Part shown: positions 7,179 through 14,883 of the stretch, piece by piece | How the letters are laid out: every line of letters begins with the position of its first letter | Numbering within the stretch: position 1 is the first letter of the stretch | DNA from: a virus | Strand: one strand, 5' to 3' | IMG/VR virus record: IMGVR_UViG_3300037491_000131 | Coordinates: 1 to 24,323 of that record | DNA length: 24,323 bases | The notes under the pieces: model-generated | Databases searched by the model: none | What the model was told of the DNA's origin: nothing | What the model saw: only the letters and a program-made list of their open reading frames with translations | Position numbers and translations under genes: made by a program

Positions 7179-8165
7179 ATGGCAGGCCAGCTCTGGTCTG
7201 TCTCCGCGGAAGGCGGGTTCATGTATTCGGACGAGCTGTCCGACGTGCTCCGCCAGCAGGTCCAGCCGCTCACCAAATTCCGTCAGCTGTGCGACGCGAA
7301 GGACGGCAGCGAGAAGGGCCTCAACCGCGGCGACAAGTACCACTGGAACGTCTATTCGACGGTGGCGACGCAAGGTCGCCAGCTGCTCGAAACCGATCCG
7401 ATCCCGGAGTCGAACTTCACCGTCAGCCAGAAGACGCTGACGGTCAACGAGGCCGGCAACTCGATCCCCTATACCGGCAAGCTCTCGGATCTCGCCAAGC
7501 ACGACGTCGTGTCGATCCTCGACAAGACGCTCAAGGACGACGCGCGCAAGTATTTCGACATCGCCGCCCAGGCGCAGTTCAACAACTGCCAGCTGCGCGC
7601 GTCCACCGCGACCTCCACCACCTCCATCACCTTGGACACCAACGGCACGGCGTCGCAGACCAACAACGTCGCGCTCGGCACCGGCCACGTGAAGGCGATC
7701 GTCGACACGATGAAGGAGCGCAACATCCCGCCCTACATCGCCGACGACTACGTGGTGATCAGCCACCCGACCACCTACCGCAACTTCAAGAACCAGCTGG
7801 AGACGATCCACCAATACACCGAGACCGGCATCGTTTTCATCTTCAACGGCGAGGTCGGGCGCTACGAAAGCTGCCGCTTCATCGAGCAGACCTTCATCCC
7901 GAAAGGGGGAGCGGCGGACTCGAGCACCTGGGACCCGTACGGCGGCACCGCCGATGCCTGGGACAACGCGCAGTCGTCCTGGGCGTTCTTCATGGGCGGC
8001 GACACGGTCACCGAGGCGCTGTGCATCCCGGAGGAAATCCGGGCGAAGATCCCCGGCGACTTCGGCCGCTCCAAGGGCATCGCCTGGTACTACCTCGGCG
8101 GCTTCGGCCTCGTTCACGATGATGCCACCAACGGCCGCATCGTGAAGTGGGATTCGGCGGCGTGA
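7179..8165 (+). CDS. Major capsid protein, N4-gp56 family type, 328 aa
   Basis: The protein begins MAGQLWSVSAEGGFMYSDEL and continues SDVLRQQVQPLTKFRQLCD. This is the typical entry of N4-gp56-type major capsid proteins, with later signature-like parts GLNRGDKYHWNVYSTV, NEAGNSIPYTGKLSDLAK and ARKYFDIAAQAQFNNC. The central part (IADDYVVISHPTTYRNFK) and the end (KGIAWYYLGGFGLVHDD) fit the HK97-like fold of this family. The length (~330 aa) is normal, with no truncation. AAGGA lies nine bases before the ATG. It forms the head shell, probably with the upstream scaffold. Palindromes flank the gene on both sides (7054-7142 and 8170-8241). Confidence 0.92.
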   Translation: MAGQLWSVSAEGGFMYSDELSDVLRQQVQPLTKFRQLCDAKDGSEKGLNRGDKYHWNVYSTVATQGRQLLETDPIPESNFTVSQKTLTVNEAGNSIPYTGKLSDLAKHDVVSILDKTLKDDARKYFDIAAQAQFNNCQLRASTATSTTSITLDTNGTASQTNNVALGTGHVKAIVDTMKERNIPPYIADDYVVISHPTTYRNFKNQLETIHQYTETGIVFIFNGEVGRYESCRFIEQTFIPKGGAADSSTWDPYGGTADAWDNAQSSWAFFMGGDTVTEALCIPEEIRAKIPGDFGRSKGIAWYYLGGFGLVHDDATNGRIVKWDSAA

Positions 8166-8169
8166 GGGC

Positions 8170-8241
8170 CAGCGATCAGTAATCAGGGATCAGGGATCGG
8201 ACCTTTGTCTTGATCGTTGATCGCTGATGCCTGATCCCTGA
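8170..8241. repeat. Intergenic palindrome, ATCAG/GATCAGGG family
   Basis: AGCGATCAGTAATCAGGGAT at the left is mirrored by GATCGCTGATGCCTGATCCC at the right. It starts a few bases after the capsid stop and ends next to AGAAAGGA, the ribosome binding site of the following gene. Confidence 0.8.
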
Positions 8242-8255
8242 GAAAGGACACAACC

Positions 8256-8708
8256 ATGACCATTCCGGCTCACTACGCCATCCCGCAGACCGAGGTGATC
8301 TGCCTCAACAACCAGAACTTCGGCAACTCGACCTTGACCTTCAACTACATCGGCCCCAAGGGCCGCGAGGGGCACGTCGAGGACATTGTCGCCGACGTAT
8401 CGACCGCGATGGTCGGCACCACCACGGTGCCGGAGATCGACGTCGGCACCGCCTCGGGCGATACGACTTACGCGCAATACCGCCTCGGCACCGCCGCCGG
8501 GACGGGCTACGGCACCGGCGTGCACCGGGCGCAGCAGGAGGCGTGGACCGGCAATCCGCCGATCACGCTCTCCGACTTCACCGGGCACGTCGCGCTCAAC
8601 AAGGCGCGCATCCCCAAGGACACCGCCTTCGTGATCACGCTCAAGGCCGGCACCGGCGGTTCTCCCGCCGGCGTCGCCAACGTGTACGTGATCATCAAGT
8701 GGTTCTGA
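8256..8708 (+). CDS. Putative minor head protein next to the capsid gene, 150 aa
   Basis: The protein starts MTIPAHYAIPQTEVICLNNQ behind AAGGA. It is rich in Thr, Gly, Val and Ala with alternating hydrophobics, which suggests a beta-sandwich. It ends with a strongly beta strand (VANVYVIIKWF), as often seen in capsid decoration proteins. It directly follows the major capsid gene, the usual place for decoration or cement proteins. I do not recognise a named family, so the role is inferred from position and composition. The region GTASGDTTYAQYRLGTAA may be a surface loop. Confidence 0.65.
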   Translation: MTIPAHYAIPQTEVICLNNQNFGNSTLTFNYIGPKGREGHVEDIVADVSTAMVGTTTVPEIDVGTASGDTTYAQYRLGTAAGTGYGTGVHRAQQEAWTGNPPITLSDFTGHVALNKARIPKDTAFVITLKAGTGGSPAGVANVYVIIKWF

Positions 8709-8716
8709 GCAAAACT

Positions 8717-8798
8717 GTCATCGCGAGCGAAGCGAAGCGATCCAGGGACAGCGTGTGACGCCCTGGATTGCTTCGGCGCTTCGCGCCTCGCAATGACG
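8717..8798. repeat. Intergenic palindrome, CATCGCGAGCGAAGCG family
   Basis: TCATCGCGAGCGAAGCGAAG at the left pairs with the CTTCGCGCCTCGCAATGACG type of arm at the right, and CCAGGG/CCCTGG closes the inner stem. I recall this family as common in Bradyrhizobium-type chromosomes. A shorter member is at 17957-17990. Its right end contains an ATG that could be mistaken for the start of the next gene. Confidence 0.85.
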
Positions 8799-8810
8799 AC
8801 GGAGGCCACG

Positions 8811-9023
8811 ATGTTCGGAAATCTCAGAAACGTTCCCGAGAAGATCAAACCGGTCAATCCGTTGCCTGAGAACGAGAAAGTCTCCGCCACCGGCGATGCC
8901 GGCCGCGACGGCTACAGCTGCCTCGCCCGCGCCGACCGCGCGACCGGCGTTCGCCCGCCCGCCGGCGGGGGCACGCGGGTCGATTGGCCACCGAAGAGCG
9001 ACCAGGAAGACTACACGCCGTAA
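8811..9023 (+). CDS. Small phage protein, 70 aa, unknown
   Basis: The frame is open from 8793, but that ATG is part of the palindrome. ATG 8811 has GGAGG five bases ahead and gives a protein starting MFGNLRNVPEKIKPVNPLPE. It is polar, with one Cys (in GYSCLARADR), and ends acidic (WPPKSDQEDYTP). Low hydrophobicity and many Pro and Gly residues suggest little fixed structure. It lies in a row of small genes between the capsid and adaptor genes, so a minor head protein is possible. No family is recognised. Confidence 0.6.
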   Translation: MFGNLRNVPEKIKPVNPLPENEKVSATGDAGRDGYSCLARADRATGVRPPAGGGTRVDWPPKSDQEDYTP

Positions 9024-9031
9024 GCTCCGCC

Positions 9032-9112
9032 GGGAGTGGGGAATGGGGAGTAGGGAATAGAGAGTAGCGAACTCCACTCCCCACTCCCCATTCCCCACTC
9101 CCCACTCTCCCT
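9032..9112. repeat. Intergenic palindrome, GGGGAGTGGGGAAT family
   Basis: This is a second copy of the family at 7054-7142. A G-rich arm (GGGAGTGGGGAATGGGGAGT) is followed by a C-rich mirror arm (CCACTCCCCACTCCCCATTC). It fills nearly the whole gap between two small genes. Confidence 0.85.
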
Positions 9113-9135
9113 CCCAACATCAGGAGAATCACCCC

Positions 9136-9444
9136 ATGGCCAAACAACCAGGCCGCTTCGGCAAGTTCACCGAGGCCGAGGTCAAGGCCGGCACCGACGC
9201 CGGCACCGGCCGCGGCAATCCCAAGCTGCACGAGTCGTCGGGCATCGTCGACCTGCCGGCCGCGCACGGCCAGCAGATCAAGCGCGCCTACCCGCTCGAC
9301 ACCTCCGACATGGAGCTGCCGAATGAGACCGGCATGGCCGGCTTCAAGGGCTCGCCCGACAACGTGCGGCACTCCCTTGACGGCGCCTCCGCCGTCATGG
9401 GCCCGAACGACGGGAATGAGAGCCCGTATATCCCGAACCACTGA
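9136..9444 (+). CDS. Small phage protein, 102 aa, unknown
   Basis: The protein starts MAKQPGRFGKFTEAEVKAGT behind CAGGAG, with good spacing. It is hydrophilic, Gly/Asp/Asn-rich and has no obvious membrane segment or Cys. The middle (HGQQIKRAYPLDTSDMELPN) and end (SAVMGPNDGNESPYIPNH) look like surface loops. The context of capsid genes upstream and adaptor downstream suggests a minor virion protein. I do not recognise a family. Palindromes bound it on both sides. Confidence 0.6.
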   Translation: MAKQPGRFGKFTEAEVKAGTDAGTGRGNPKLHESSGIVDLPAAHGQQIKRAYPLDTSDMELPNETGMAGFKGSPDNVRHSLDGASAVMGPNDGNESPYIPNH

Positions 9445-9529
9445 CAGGCATCAGGAAATCAGGGATCAGGCATCAGAACGCCGCACGGCGCTTGATCCTG
9501 ATCCCTGATGCCTGATCGCTGATCCCTGG
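9444..9529. repeat. Intergenic palindrome, ATCAGG family
   Basis: Units of GGCATCAGG, ATCAGGG and GGCATCAG are mirrored by CCTGAT and CTGATGCCTGAT units around a GC-rich loop (CGCCGCACGGCG). It starts at the stop codon of the previous gene and ends in CTGGAGC, the ribosome binding site of the next one, exactly as at 1044-1106. Confidence 0.85.
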
Positions 9530-9536
9530 AGCATCC

Positions 9537-10010
9537 ATGCCCGACCCGCACCTGCTCCGCCTCGACCGCTCGCGCTATCATTCGAGCGTGCACGGCGAGT
9601 TCCAGAGCCCGACGCATTACTGGCAGGACGGCTTGCCGTTCGATGCCGTGGGGCATCTCGTCGTCGCCGAGTGCGACGCGGAGATGCTCGCAAAGGCGGA
9701 CGCCAAGGCGCCGCGACCGCAGCCGCGCGCCACTCCCGACGAGGGCACGCCAGCTCCGGACAACGATCCACCGCCGGGCGAGGTCAACCTCGAACTGTGG
9801 GCCAAGGGCGAGGCGCGCTATCCGCCGTTCAAGGTCTTCGCCGCCATCCGCGAGCGCTACAGCAAGAGCGTATCCACCTTCGCCGACGCCATCGAGTTCC
9901 TGGTCAACGAGGCGAAGCTTATTCCGGCGCGAGGCGTCGAAGAAACTGCTCGCCGCGGGCGCTCCCGCGGCGGTGCGGGAAGAGGCGTGATCCCCAAAAC
10001 CTCATGGTGA
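9537..10010 (+). CDS. Phage protein with probable C-terminal frameshift, 157 aa as read
   Basis: The protein starts MPDPHLLRLDRSRYHSSVHG behind GGAG. An N-terminal segment (PTHYWQDGLPFDAVGHLVV) is followed by a Pro/Asp linker and a helical region (KVFAAIRERYSKSVSTFADA, EFLVNEAKLI) up to about residue 130. After that the encoded frame turns Arg/Gly-rich (GRSRGGAGRGVIPKTSW). The +1 frame from about 9925 reads RREASKKLLAAGAPAAVREE and stops at 9990, which looks like the authentic ending. A one-base change between about 9918 and 9927 is therefore likely. As read, the gene runs into the palindrome that follows. Function unknown; the position suggests a head or connector accessory protein. Confidence 0.65.
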   Translation: MPDPHLLRLDRSRYHSSVHGEFQSPTHYWQDGLPFDAVGHLVVAECDAEMLAKADAKAPRPQPRATPDEGTPAPDNDPPPGEVNLELWAKGEARYPPFKVFAAIRERYSKSVSTFADAIEFLVNEAKLIPARGVEETARRGRSRGGAGRGVIPKTSW

Positions 10011-10149
10011 GGAGCCGTGCGCAGCACGGCGTCTCGAACCATGGCGTCACGGGCGGAGCGGCGGCCATCCTTCGAGACGGCCGCTGTCGGGGCACCCCAT
10101 CGCGCAAGCGCGATGGGGACCCCGGGCGGCCTCCTCAGGATGAGGACGG
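9998..10149. repeat. Long intergenic palindrome, CATCCTGAGG family
   Basis: The left arm (CCTCATGGTGAGGAGC) and right arm (GGCCTCCTCAGGATGAGG) bound a nested set of hairpins, including GTGCGCAGCAC, GCGGCC/GGCCGC and CCCCATCGCG/CGCGATGGGG. The same family is at 18934-19050. It fills the gap upstream of the adaptor gene. Confidence 0.8.
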
Positions 10150-10165
10150 CAGATAGGGCGGCGTC

Positions 10166-11332
10166 ATGGCTTATTCGATGTCCTACACGTCGCTGATCGG
10201 CGACAAAAACACCGCAGGCTCGATCGCCCGCTGGGTGAACTACGCCAAGCTCGACGCCGATCAGATCCTGCAGGAGGCGCAGTCGCTGCTCTATTCCATG
10301 CTGCGCGTGCGGGAGATGCGCGCGCACTTTAACTTCAGCACGATCGTAGGGCAGGACCGCGTCGCGTTGCCGTCAGGCTTCCTCGATCCGATCGGCAAGA
10401 TCGCCATGCTCGGGACGGGAGCGAAGATCGAGCAGCGCTACCCGAACTTCATCCAGCGCCGCCGCACCTATACGGAGACGACGGGGAACCTCGGCAGCAA
10501 CCCGTTCACCACCAACAATCCTGGTCCCTTCGCGCTCATCGTCAACGTCAACCTGCCGAACCATGGCTTTTCCGACGGCTCTGTCTTCTTCACCACTGGC
10601 GCCATGGCGTTCAATGGGGTGACCATCGTCGGCACCTTCGACGTGGTCGCCCTCATCGATGCCAACAATTTCTGGATCGACATCACCCCGCTGGGAACGA
10701 CGCCGACGGCAGGCGGCAGCGGGGGAACGATCAGCGGCTCTGTCACCGCAACGTCGGCCGGGGCCGGCAACGTGATCCAATTGACGCTTGGCGCCGGCGA
10801 CGCGGCATCGGTGGCCGGGTTCACGAGTGGAAATACCGTCGTCGTGAACGGCGTCGGCGGGACGACCGAAGCGAACGGCACCTGGGTCATCGACGTCATC
10901 ATAAGCGGCGGTCTCGGCCGCATCAACCTGCGCGGCTCGACTTTCGTCCATAGCTGGACGTCCGGAGGAACGGTCACAACGACGGTTGCTTACATCTGCG
11001 ACAACCTCGTCCAGGGCATGCCGCTCCACTGGGGCGTGTGGGACGAGACCATCTTCTTCGACGTGGCGTTCAGCCAGCCGACCAACTGCAATCTGCAATA
11101 TTTCAGGTCACTGCCGATCCTCTCCGCGGCGAACCCGACCAACTTCCTCACCACCCGCTATCCGCACCTGCTGCGCAAGGCGTGCACCGCGCAGGCCTGG
11201 GATTTCCTGCGCAACAACACCGAATACCAGAAGGACGTGGCCGCGCTCACTGCGCTCGTCGAACAGACCAACGCGGAAGCTGATCTGCTCTACCGCGGGG
11301 CGGCGTTCGACACGTATCTGCATGATGAGTGA
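10166..11332 (+). CDS. Head-tail adaptor (connector) protein with inserted beta domains, 388 aa
   Basis: The N-terminal ~100 residues (SIARWVNYAKLDADQILQEA, then LLYSMLRVREMR) resemble adaptor or connector proteins that sit under the portal of short-tailed phages. The C-terminal helix (PHLLRKACTAQAWDFLRNNT) matches the other half of such a fold. Between them, about residues 113-280, lie two beta modules that resemble the FCCH-type domain often annotated in phage proteins: NHGFSDGSVFFTTGAMAFNG and GFTSGNTVVVNGVGG with GTWVIDV. The adaptor would join the portal ring to the nozzle protein encoded at 13040. The ribosome binding site is weak (AGGGCGG). The insertion makes the protein longer than simple adaptors (~200-250 aa). 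Confidence 0.75.
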   Translation: MAYSMSYTSLIGDKNTAGSIARWVNYAKLDADQILQEAQSLLYSMLRVREMRAHFNFSTIVGQDRVALPSGFLDPIGKIAMLGTGAKIEQRYPNFIQRRRTYTETTGNLGSNPFTTNNPGPFALIVNVNLPNHGFSDGSVFFTTGAMAFNGVTIVGTFDVVALIDANNFWIDITPLGTTPTAGGSGGTISGSVTATSAGAGNVIQLTLGAGDAASVAGFTSGNTVVVNGVGGTTEANGTWVIDVIISGGLGRINLRGSTFVHSWTSGGTVTTTVAYICDNLVQGMPLHWGVWDETIFFDVAFSQPTNCNLQYFRSLPILSAANPTNFLTTRYPHLLRKACTAQAWDFLRNNTEYQKDVAALTALVEQTNAEADLLYRGAAFDTYLHDE

Positions 11333-11333
11333 T

Positions 11334-11444
11334 CGTAGGGTGGGTTAGCGGAGCGCCCTTGCGCGACGCGTAACCCACCGACCACCCGCGCAATTTGATC
11401 TGCCACGGTGGGTTACGGCGCTGCGCGCCTAACCCACCCTACGG
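11334..11444. repeat. Intergenic palindrome, CGTAGGGTGGGTTA family
   Basis: CGTAGGGTGGGTTAGCGGAG at the left is mirrored by CGCCTAACCCACCCTACG at the right, with an inner GTAACCCACC/GGTGGGTTAC pair. Members of the same family are at 12746-12878 (variant GGGTGGGCAAAG) and 14884-14987. I recall this family from Bradyrhizobium-like genomes. Confidence 0.88.
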
Positions 11445-11451
11445 AGCCCCC

Positions 11452-12726
11452 ATGCCCGACACCTACACCGCGACCCTCGGCACCATCGTGATGTCGATCG
11501 GGGGCGACAACAACACCTGGGGCACCAACCTCAACAATTCCGTCTTCCAGATCCTGGAAGACGCGATCGCCAACCAGTTGACCTCCGCCGTCACCGGCGG
11601 AACGCTCGACCTGTCGACCAATCCGCCGCCCGCCGGGCCGTCGGCCGCGCGCTACGCCATCCTCAAATTCACCGGCACGCTCGCGTCCAACCAGGTCGTC
11701 AAGGTCCCCAACCTGTCGAAAATCTGGCTGGTCAACAACACCGCGCTGGTCAACGCCGGGTTTACGCTGACGTTCACGACGCCGGGCGGATCGCCGTCGA
11801 ACTTCGTGCCCGCCGGCGGCTGGTGCTGGGTCTTCTGCGACGGCAACAACAACGTCTACGTGAGCCCGTTCGCCAGCAACGTGGCGCTGATGCCGAACGG
11901 CAGCGCCGCGCTGCCGGCCTATGCCTTCTACAACGAAACCTCCGGCTGGTATCGCAACGGCTTAAACGACATCCGCCTGGCGATCGGCGGGAGCGACGTG
12001 CTGCAGGTGACCGGCGCGGGCGCCGGCACGCCGTCCGTCGTCAACATCCTCAGTCCGGCGGCCTTGCAGATTGCCGGCCAATCGCTCGGTGGCTTCACCA
12101 CTGGCGATGTGAAGCTGACGTTCAAGACCGCCGCCGATCCCGGCTGGGTGCTGATGAACGACAGCACGCTCGGGGATGCGTCGTCGAACTCGACCTATGC
12201 CAACGCCGCTGCCGGCGCGCTGTTCATCCTGCTCTACAATAACATCGCCGATGCCGATGCGCCGATCCTGACGAGTGGCGGCGCGGCGACGACCCGCGGC
12301 GCGCAAGGAAGCGCCGCCACGGCATTCGCCAACCACTGCCGGCTCACGCTGCCGCTGGTGTTGGGCCGCGCCCTTGCCGCAGCAGGGGGCGGCATTGGCT
12401 CGCTCGGCCATGCGCTCGGCGAGCAGACCCACACGCTCGTCGTCGGCGAGATCCCGGCGCACACACACGGCTACAGCGGCACGACCGGAAACGAGAGTGC
12501 GACGCACATCCATGCCACCCCGATTCAACCCTCGGCTCACCAGTTCCAAACTACGGCGGGCGGGAGTGAAAATCCAATCGTAGCTGGCGGCGGCACCAAT
12601 GCGGGTACGGAGAGCGCTGTCCACGCGCACGCGTTCTCGGGGACAACGGACAATGGCAGCGGCGGCGGCGGCGCGCACAACAATATGCAGCCGACGACCT
12701 TCCTCAACGTGATGATCAAGCTGTGA
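11452..12726 (+). CDS. Tail-collar/fibre protein with His-rich C-terminus, 424 aa
   Basis: The start ATG 11452 follows CGGAG; the frame is open from 11395 but that part is palindrome. The N-terminal part (TLGTIVMSIGGDNNTWGTNL) is a fibre-like module and residues ~60-200 are beta-rich. A tail-collar-like domain spans about residues 215-330 (GDVKLTFKTAADPGWVLMND, then LPLVLGRALAAAGGG). The C-terminus has clustered HxH motifs (EIPAHTHGYSG, THIHATP, VHAHAFSG), typical of metal-binding collar/fibre tips such as T4 gp12-type proteins. It ends HNNMQPTTFLNVMIKL, a standard ending for this group. It probably forms a second receptor-binding or collar structure besides the fibre at 1604. Confidence 0.85.
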   Translation: MPDTYTATLGTIVMSIGGDNNTWGTNLNNSVFQILEDAIANQLTSAVTGGTLDLSTNPPPAGPSAARYAILKFTGTLASNQVVKVPNLSKIWLVNNTALVNAGFTLTFTTPGGSPSNFVPAGGWCWVFCDGNNNVYVSPFASNVALMPNGSAALPAYAFYNETSGWYRNGLNDIRLAIGGSDVLQVTGAGAGTPSVVNILSPAALQIAGQSLGGFTTGDVKLTFKTAADPGWVLMNDSTLGDASSNSTYANAAAGALFILLYNNIADADAPILTSGGAATTRGAQGSAATAFANHCRLTLPLVLGRALAAAGGGIGSLGHALGEQTHTLVVGEIPAHTHGYSGTTGNESATHIHATPIQPSAHQFQTTAGGSENPIVAGGGTNAGTESAVHAHAFSGTTDNGSGGGGAHNNMQPTTFLNVMIKL

Positions 12727-12745
12727 ACGCGCCCGACACCGCGCC

Positions 12746-12878
12746 GCGTAGGGTGGGCAAAGCGGCGCGCAGCGCCGCGTGCCCACGCGTTCTTCGTCGC
12801 GCAATCCGCGTGCCCACGCGTTCTTCGTCGCGCAATCCGCGTGGGCACGGCGCTTTCGCGCCTTTGCCCACCCTACGG
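12746..12878. repeat. Intergenic palindrome, GTAGGGTGGGCAAAG family, with 31-bp tandem duplication
   Basis: The outer arms CGTAGGGTGGGCAAAG and TTTGCCCACCCTACG pair. Inside, a 31-base unit beginning GTGCCCACGCGTTCTTCG is repeated twice without a change, starting near 12779 and 12810. The duplication shows that the element is still changing by slippage or recombination. Confidence 0.88.
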
Positions 12879-12898
12879 CACCTCTGTGGAGTAAGATC

Positions 12899-13006
12899 AT
12901 GCGTTGGGTCTCTTCACGACTGGTCGTCTATCTAGCTGCCGCCGTCGGTAGTGCGGCCCTGTTCCTGATCGGCGCCGCTATATACGTGGCCGTAATCCCG
13001 GCCTGA
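12899..13006 (+). CDS. 35-aa single-pass membrane peptide
   Basis: The peptide starts MRWVSSRLVVYLAAAVGSAA and continues through a hydrophobic stretch to AIYVAVIPA. It therefore has a short basic N-terminus and one membrane helix covering most of its length. A TGGAG motif lies about eight bases before the ATG. The gene sits between the collar and nozzle genes. Tiny membrane proteins in phage structural regions can be holin- or spanin-like or can be involved in membrane passage of DNA, but nothing here proves that. I rate it as a real small gene on the ribosome binding site and membrane pattern. Confidence 0.55.
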   Translation: MRWVSSRLVVYLAAAVGSAALFLIGAAIYVAVIPA

Positions 13007-13039
13007 CCGCGCAAGCCGCGGATCATCGGCAACGCAAAA

Positions 13040-14881
13040 ATGCCCGAGCCCATCCCCATTCCCATCACGCCGCCGCCCGGCATCGTGAAGACCGAGACCG
13101 GCAAGGTGGCGGCGGGCCGCTGGACCGACGGCGACGCCGTCCATTTCGTGCGCGGCATGCCGCAGAAGATCGGCGGCTGGGTGCGCCAGACCACCACGCC
13201 GACGTCGGGCCAGCCGCGCGCATCCCACGCCTGGCGCGACAATTCCGCCAACCAGTTCATCGCCGTCGGCACCTATCGCAAGCTCTACGTCTACGACTCG
13301 AGCCTGGCGCAGAACGACGTGACGCCGTTCCGGCGCACCTCCGGGGGAATCGGCGGCGGCTCGGCGCTGACCAACCCGTTCACCACCAACACGACCGCCG
13401 GCACCGCGTCGCAGGTGAGCGTGCACGACGTAGGCCACGGCGCGAACATCGGCGACACCGTCATCTATACCTCGGTCGGCGCCGGCGTGGGCGGCATCGC
13501 CGCGGCGCAGCTCACCGGCACCTTCCTGGTCCTCGGCGTCACCGACGTCGACCATTACGTGTTCGACTGCGGGGTCGCCGCCTCCTCGGCCGCGACCGGC
13601 GGCGGCACGGTGCAGTACGAATACGAGATCACCGTCGGCACCGAGCTCGGCGCCGAGGGCACCGGCTTCGGGGTCGGGCAGTTCGGCGCCGGCACCTGGG
13701 GCACCGCGCGCTCGGGCTCGACCATCTTCATCGAGCCGCGGGTGTGGTCGCTCGACCACTTCGGCCAGCTTCTGCTCGCCTCCTACAACACCGGGCAGAT
13801 TTACGTGTTCGACCCGACCCAGAGCCAGCCGTGGCCGCGCGCGGTCCTGGTCAACGCGTCGTCCGGCGACAGCGCGGCGCCCACCACCTGCCGCGCCATG
13901 TTCGTCACCCAGGAGCGCTTCGTGGTCGCGCTCTTGACCGGCATGGTGGTGCAGTGGTCGTCGCAGGGCACCTACGACACCTGGACGCCGTCCGCCACCA
14001 ACACCGCCAACAGCCGTACCTTGACAGTCGGCACCAAGCTCGTGGCCGGGCGCGTGCTCGGGCCGTTCCTCTCGCTCATCTGGTCCGACGCCGCCTGCTA
14101 TCTCATGCAGTGGACCGGCAGCCTCTACGTCTACAACACGTCGATCCTGGCGACCGAGTGCGGCCTCATCTCGCCCGGCGCCGCGGTCACCGTCAACGGC
14201 GTCGCCTACTGGATGGGGTGGGACAATTTCTTCATGTACGACGGCGCGGTGCACCCGATCCCCAACGTCGAGGACATCCGCAAGTTCGTGTTCGACCAGG
14301 TCGACAAGATCGTCGGGCCGTATCAGTGCCACGCCGTCTACGTGCCGAAGTTCAACCGCATCGACTTCCACTACACCACCACCGGCAGCGCCAACCCGAC
14401 GCTGTTGGCGCGCTACCACATCAACGATGAGGTGTGGGCGCCGGGCGTAGCCGGCGGCACCCGCTGCTCGGGCACGCATTTCGCCCAAGGGGATACGCGG
14501 GTCATCGCCTTCGACGTGGACGGCTACGGCTACCAGCACGACAACGGCAACGACGCCAACGGCGCCGCCCTGCCGTGGACGCTGACCTTGGCGCCGTTCG
14601 CGCTCGATAAGTCGCTCTCGGTCTGCGAGATCGACGGCATCGAATCCGACTTCAAGGACCAGGCCGGGACGATCACTTTTACTTTGTCGACCTACGACCG
14701 GCTGGGCGATGCTTCACCGGAAGACAGCGAGACCGAGACCGTCTCGCCCGGCGACCAGCTCATCGACTGGCATTCGTCCGGGCGCTATCTCAGCCTCGCG
14801 ATCTCGTCGTCGGATTTGGGCAGCTATTTCCGCTGGGGCGTGCCGCAGGCCTACGTGAAGCCGCTGGGGCTGCGGCGGTGA
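13040..14881 (+). CDS. Tail nozzle / packaged-DNA stabilisation protein, 613 aa
   Basis: The opening (MPEPIPIPITPPPGIVKTET, then GRWTDGDAVHFVRGMPQKIG) is typical of P22 gp10-like stabilisation and T7 gp12-like nozzle proteins of short-tailed phages. Beta-propeller-type repeats follow, such as QFIAVGTYRKLYVYD, LLLASYNTGQIYVFD and RFVVALLTGMVVQWSS. An inserted region at about residues 105-200 (NPFTTNTTAGTASQVSVHDV) begins with the same NPFTT stretch as the insertion in the adaptor at 10166. Later parts (YWMGWDNFFMYDGAVHPIPN, RYLSLAISSSDLGSYFRWG) match the same family. It plugs the virion channel and forms the tail tip. The ribosome binding site is weak. It is the last virion gene before the host-like island. 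Confidence 0.85.
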   Translation: MPEPIPIPITPPPGIVKTETGKVAAGRWTDGDAVHFVRGMPQKIGGWVRQTTTPTSGQPRASHAWRDNSANQFIAVGTYRKLYVYDSSLAQNDVTPFRRTSGGIGGGSALTNPFTTNTTAGTASQVSVHDVGHGANIGDTVIYTSVGAGVGGIAAAQLTGTFLVLGVTDVDHYVFDCGVAASSAATGGGTVQYEYEITVGTELGAEGTGFGVGQFGAGTWGTARSGSTIFIEPRVWSLDHFGQLLLASYNTGQIYVFDPTQSQPWPRAVLVNASSGDSAAPTTCRAMFVTQERFVVALLTGMVVQWSSQGTYDTWTPSATNTANSRTLTVGTKLVAGRVLGPFLSLIWSDAACYLMQWTGSLYVYNTSILATECGLISPGAAVTVNGVAYWMGWDNFFMYDGAVHPIPNVEDIRKFVFDQVDKIVGPYQCHAVYVPKFNRIDFHYTTTGSANPTLLARYHINDEVWAPGVAGGTRCSGTHFAQGDTRVIAFDVDGYGYQHDNGNDANGAALPWTLTLAPFALDKSLSVCEIDGIESDFKDQAGTITFTLSTYDRLGDASPEDSETETVSPGDQLIDWHSSGRYLSLAISSSDLGSYFRWGVPQAYVKPLGLRR

Positions 14882-14883
14882 GG

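Noticed and set aside
7155-8117. Minus-strand open frame of 320 codons opposite the capsid gene
   Set aside because: It is the complement of a well-supported major capsid gene and has Arg/Val/Asp-rich shadow composition.
8793-8810. Earlier ATG for the 70-aa protein
   Set aside because: This ATG is part of the CAATGACG end of a palindromic repeat, and a stronger ribosome binding site serves ATG 8811.
10373-11098. Minus-strand open frame opposite the adaptor gene
   Set aside because: Shadow of the adaptor coding sequence, with no ribosome binding site or recognisable motif.
12932-14539. Minus-strand open frame of 535 codons opposite the nozzle gene
   Set aside because: The plus-strand product is a clear nozzle/stabilisation protein; the minus product has no domain character and is rich in Arg, Gly and Asp.
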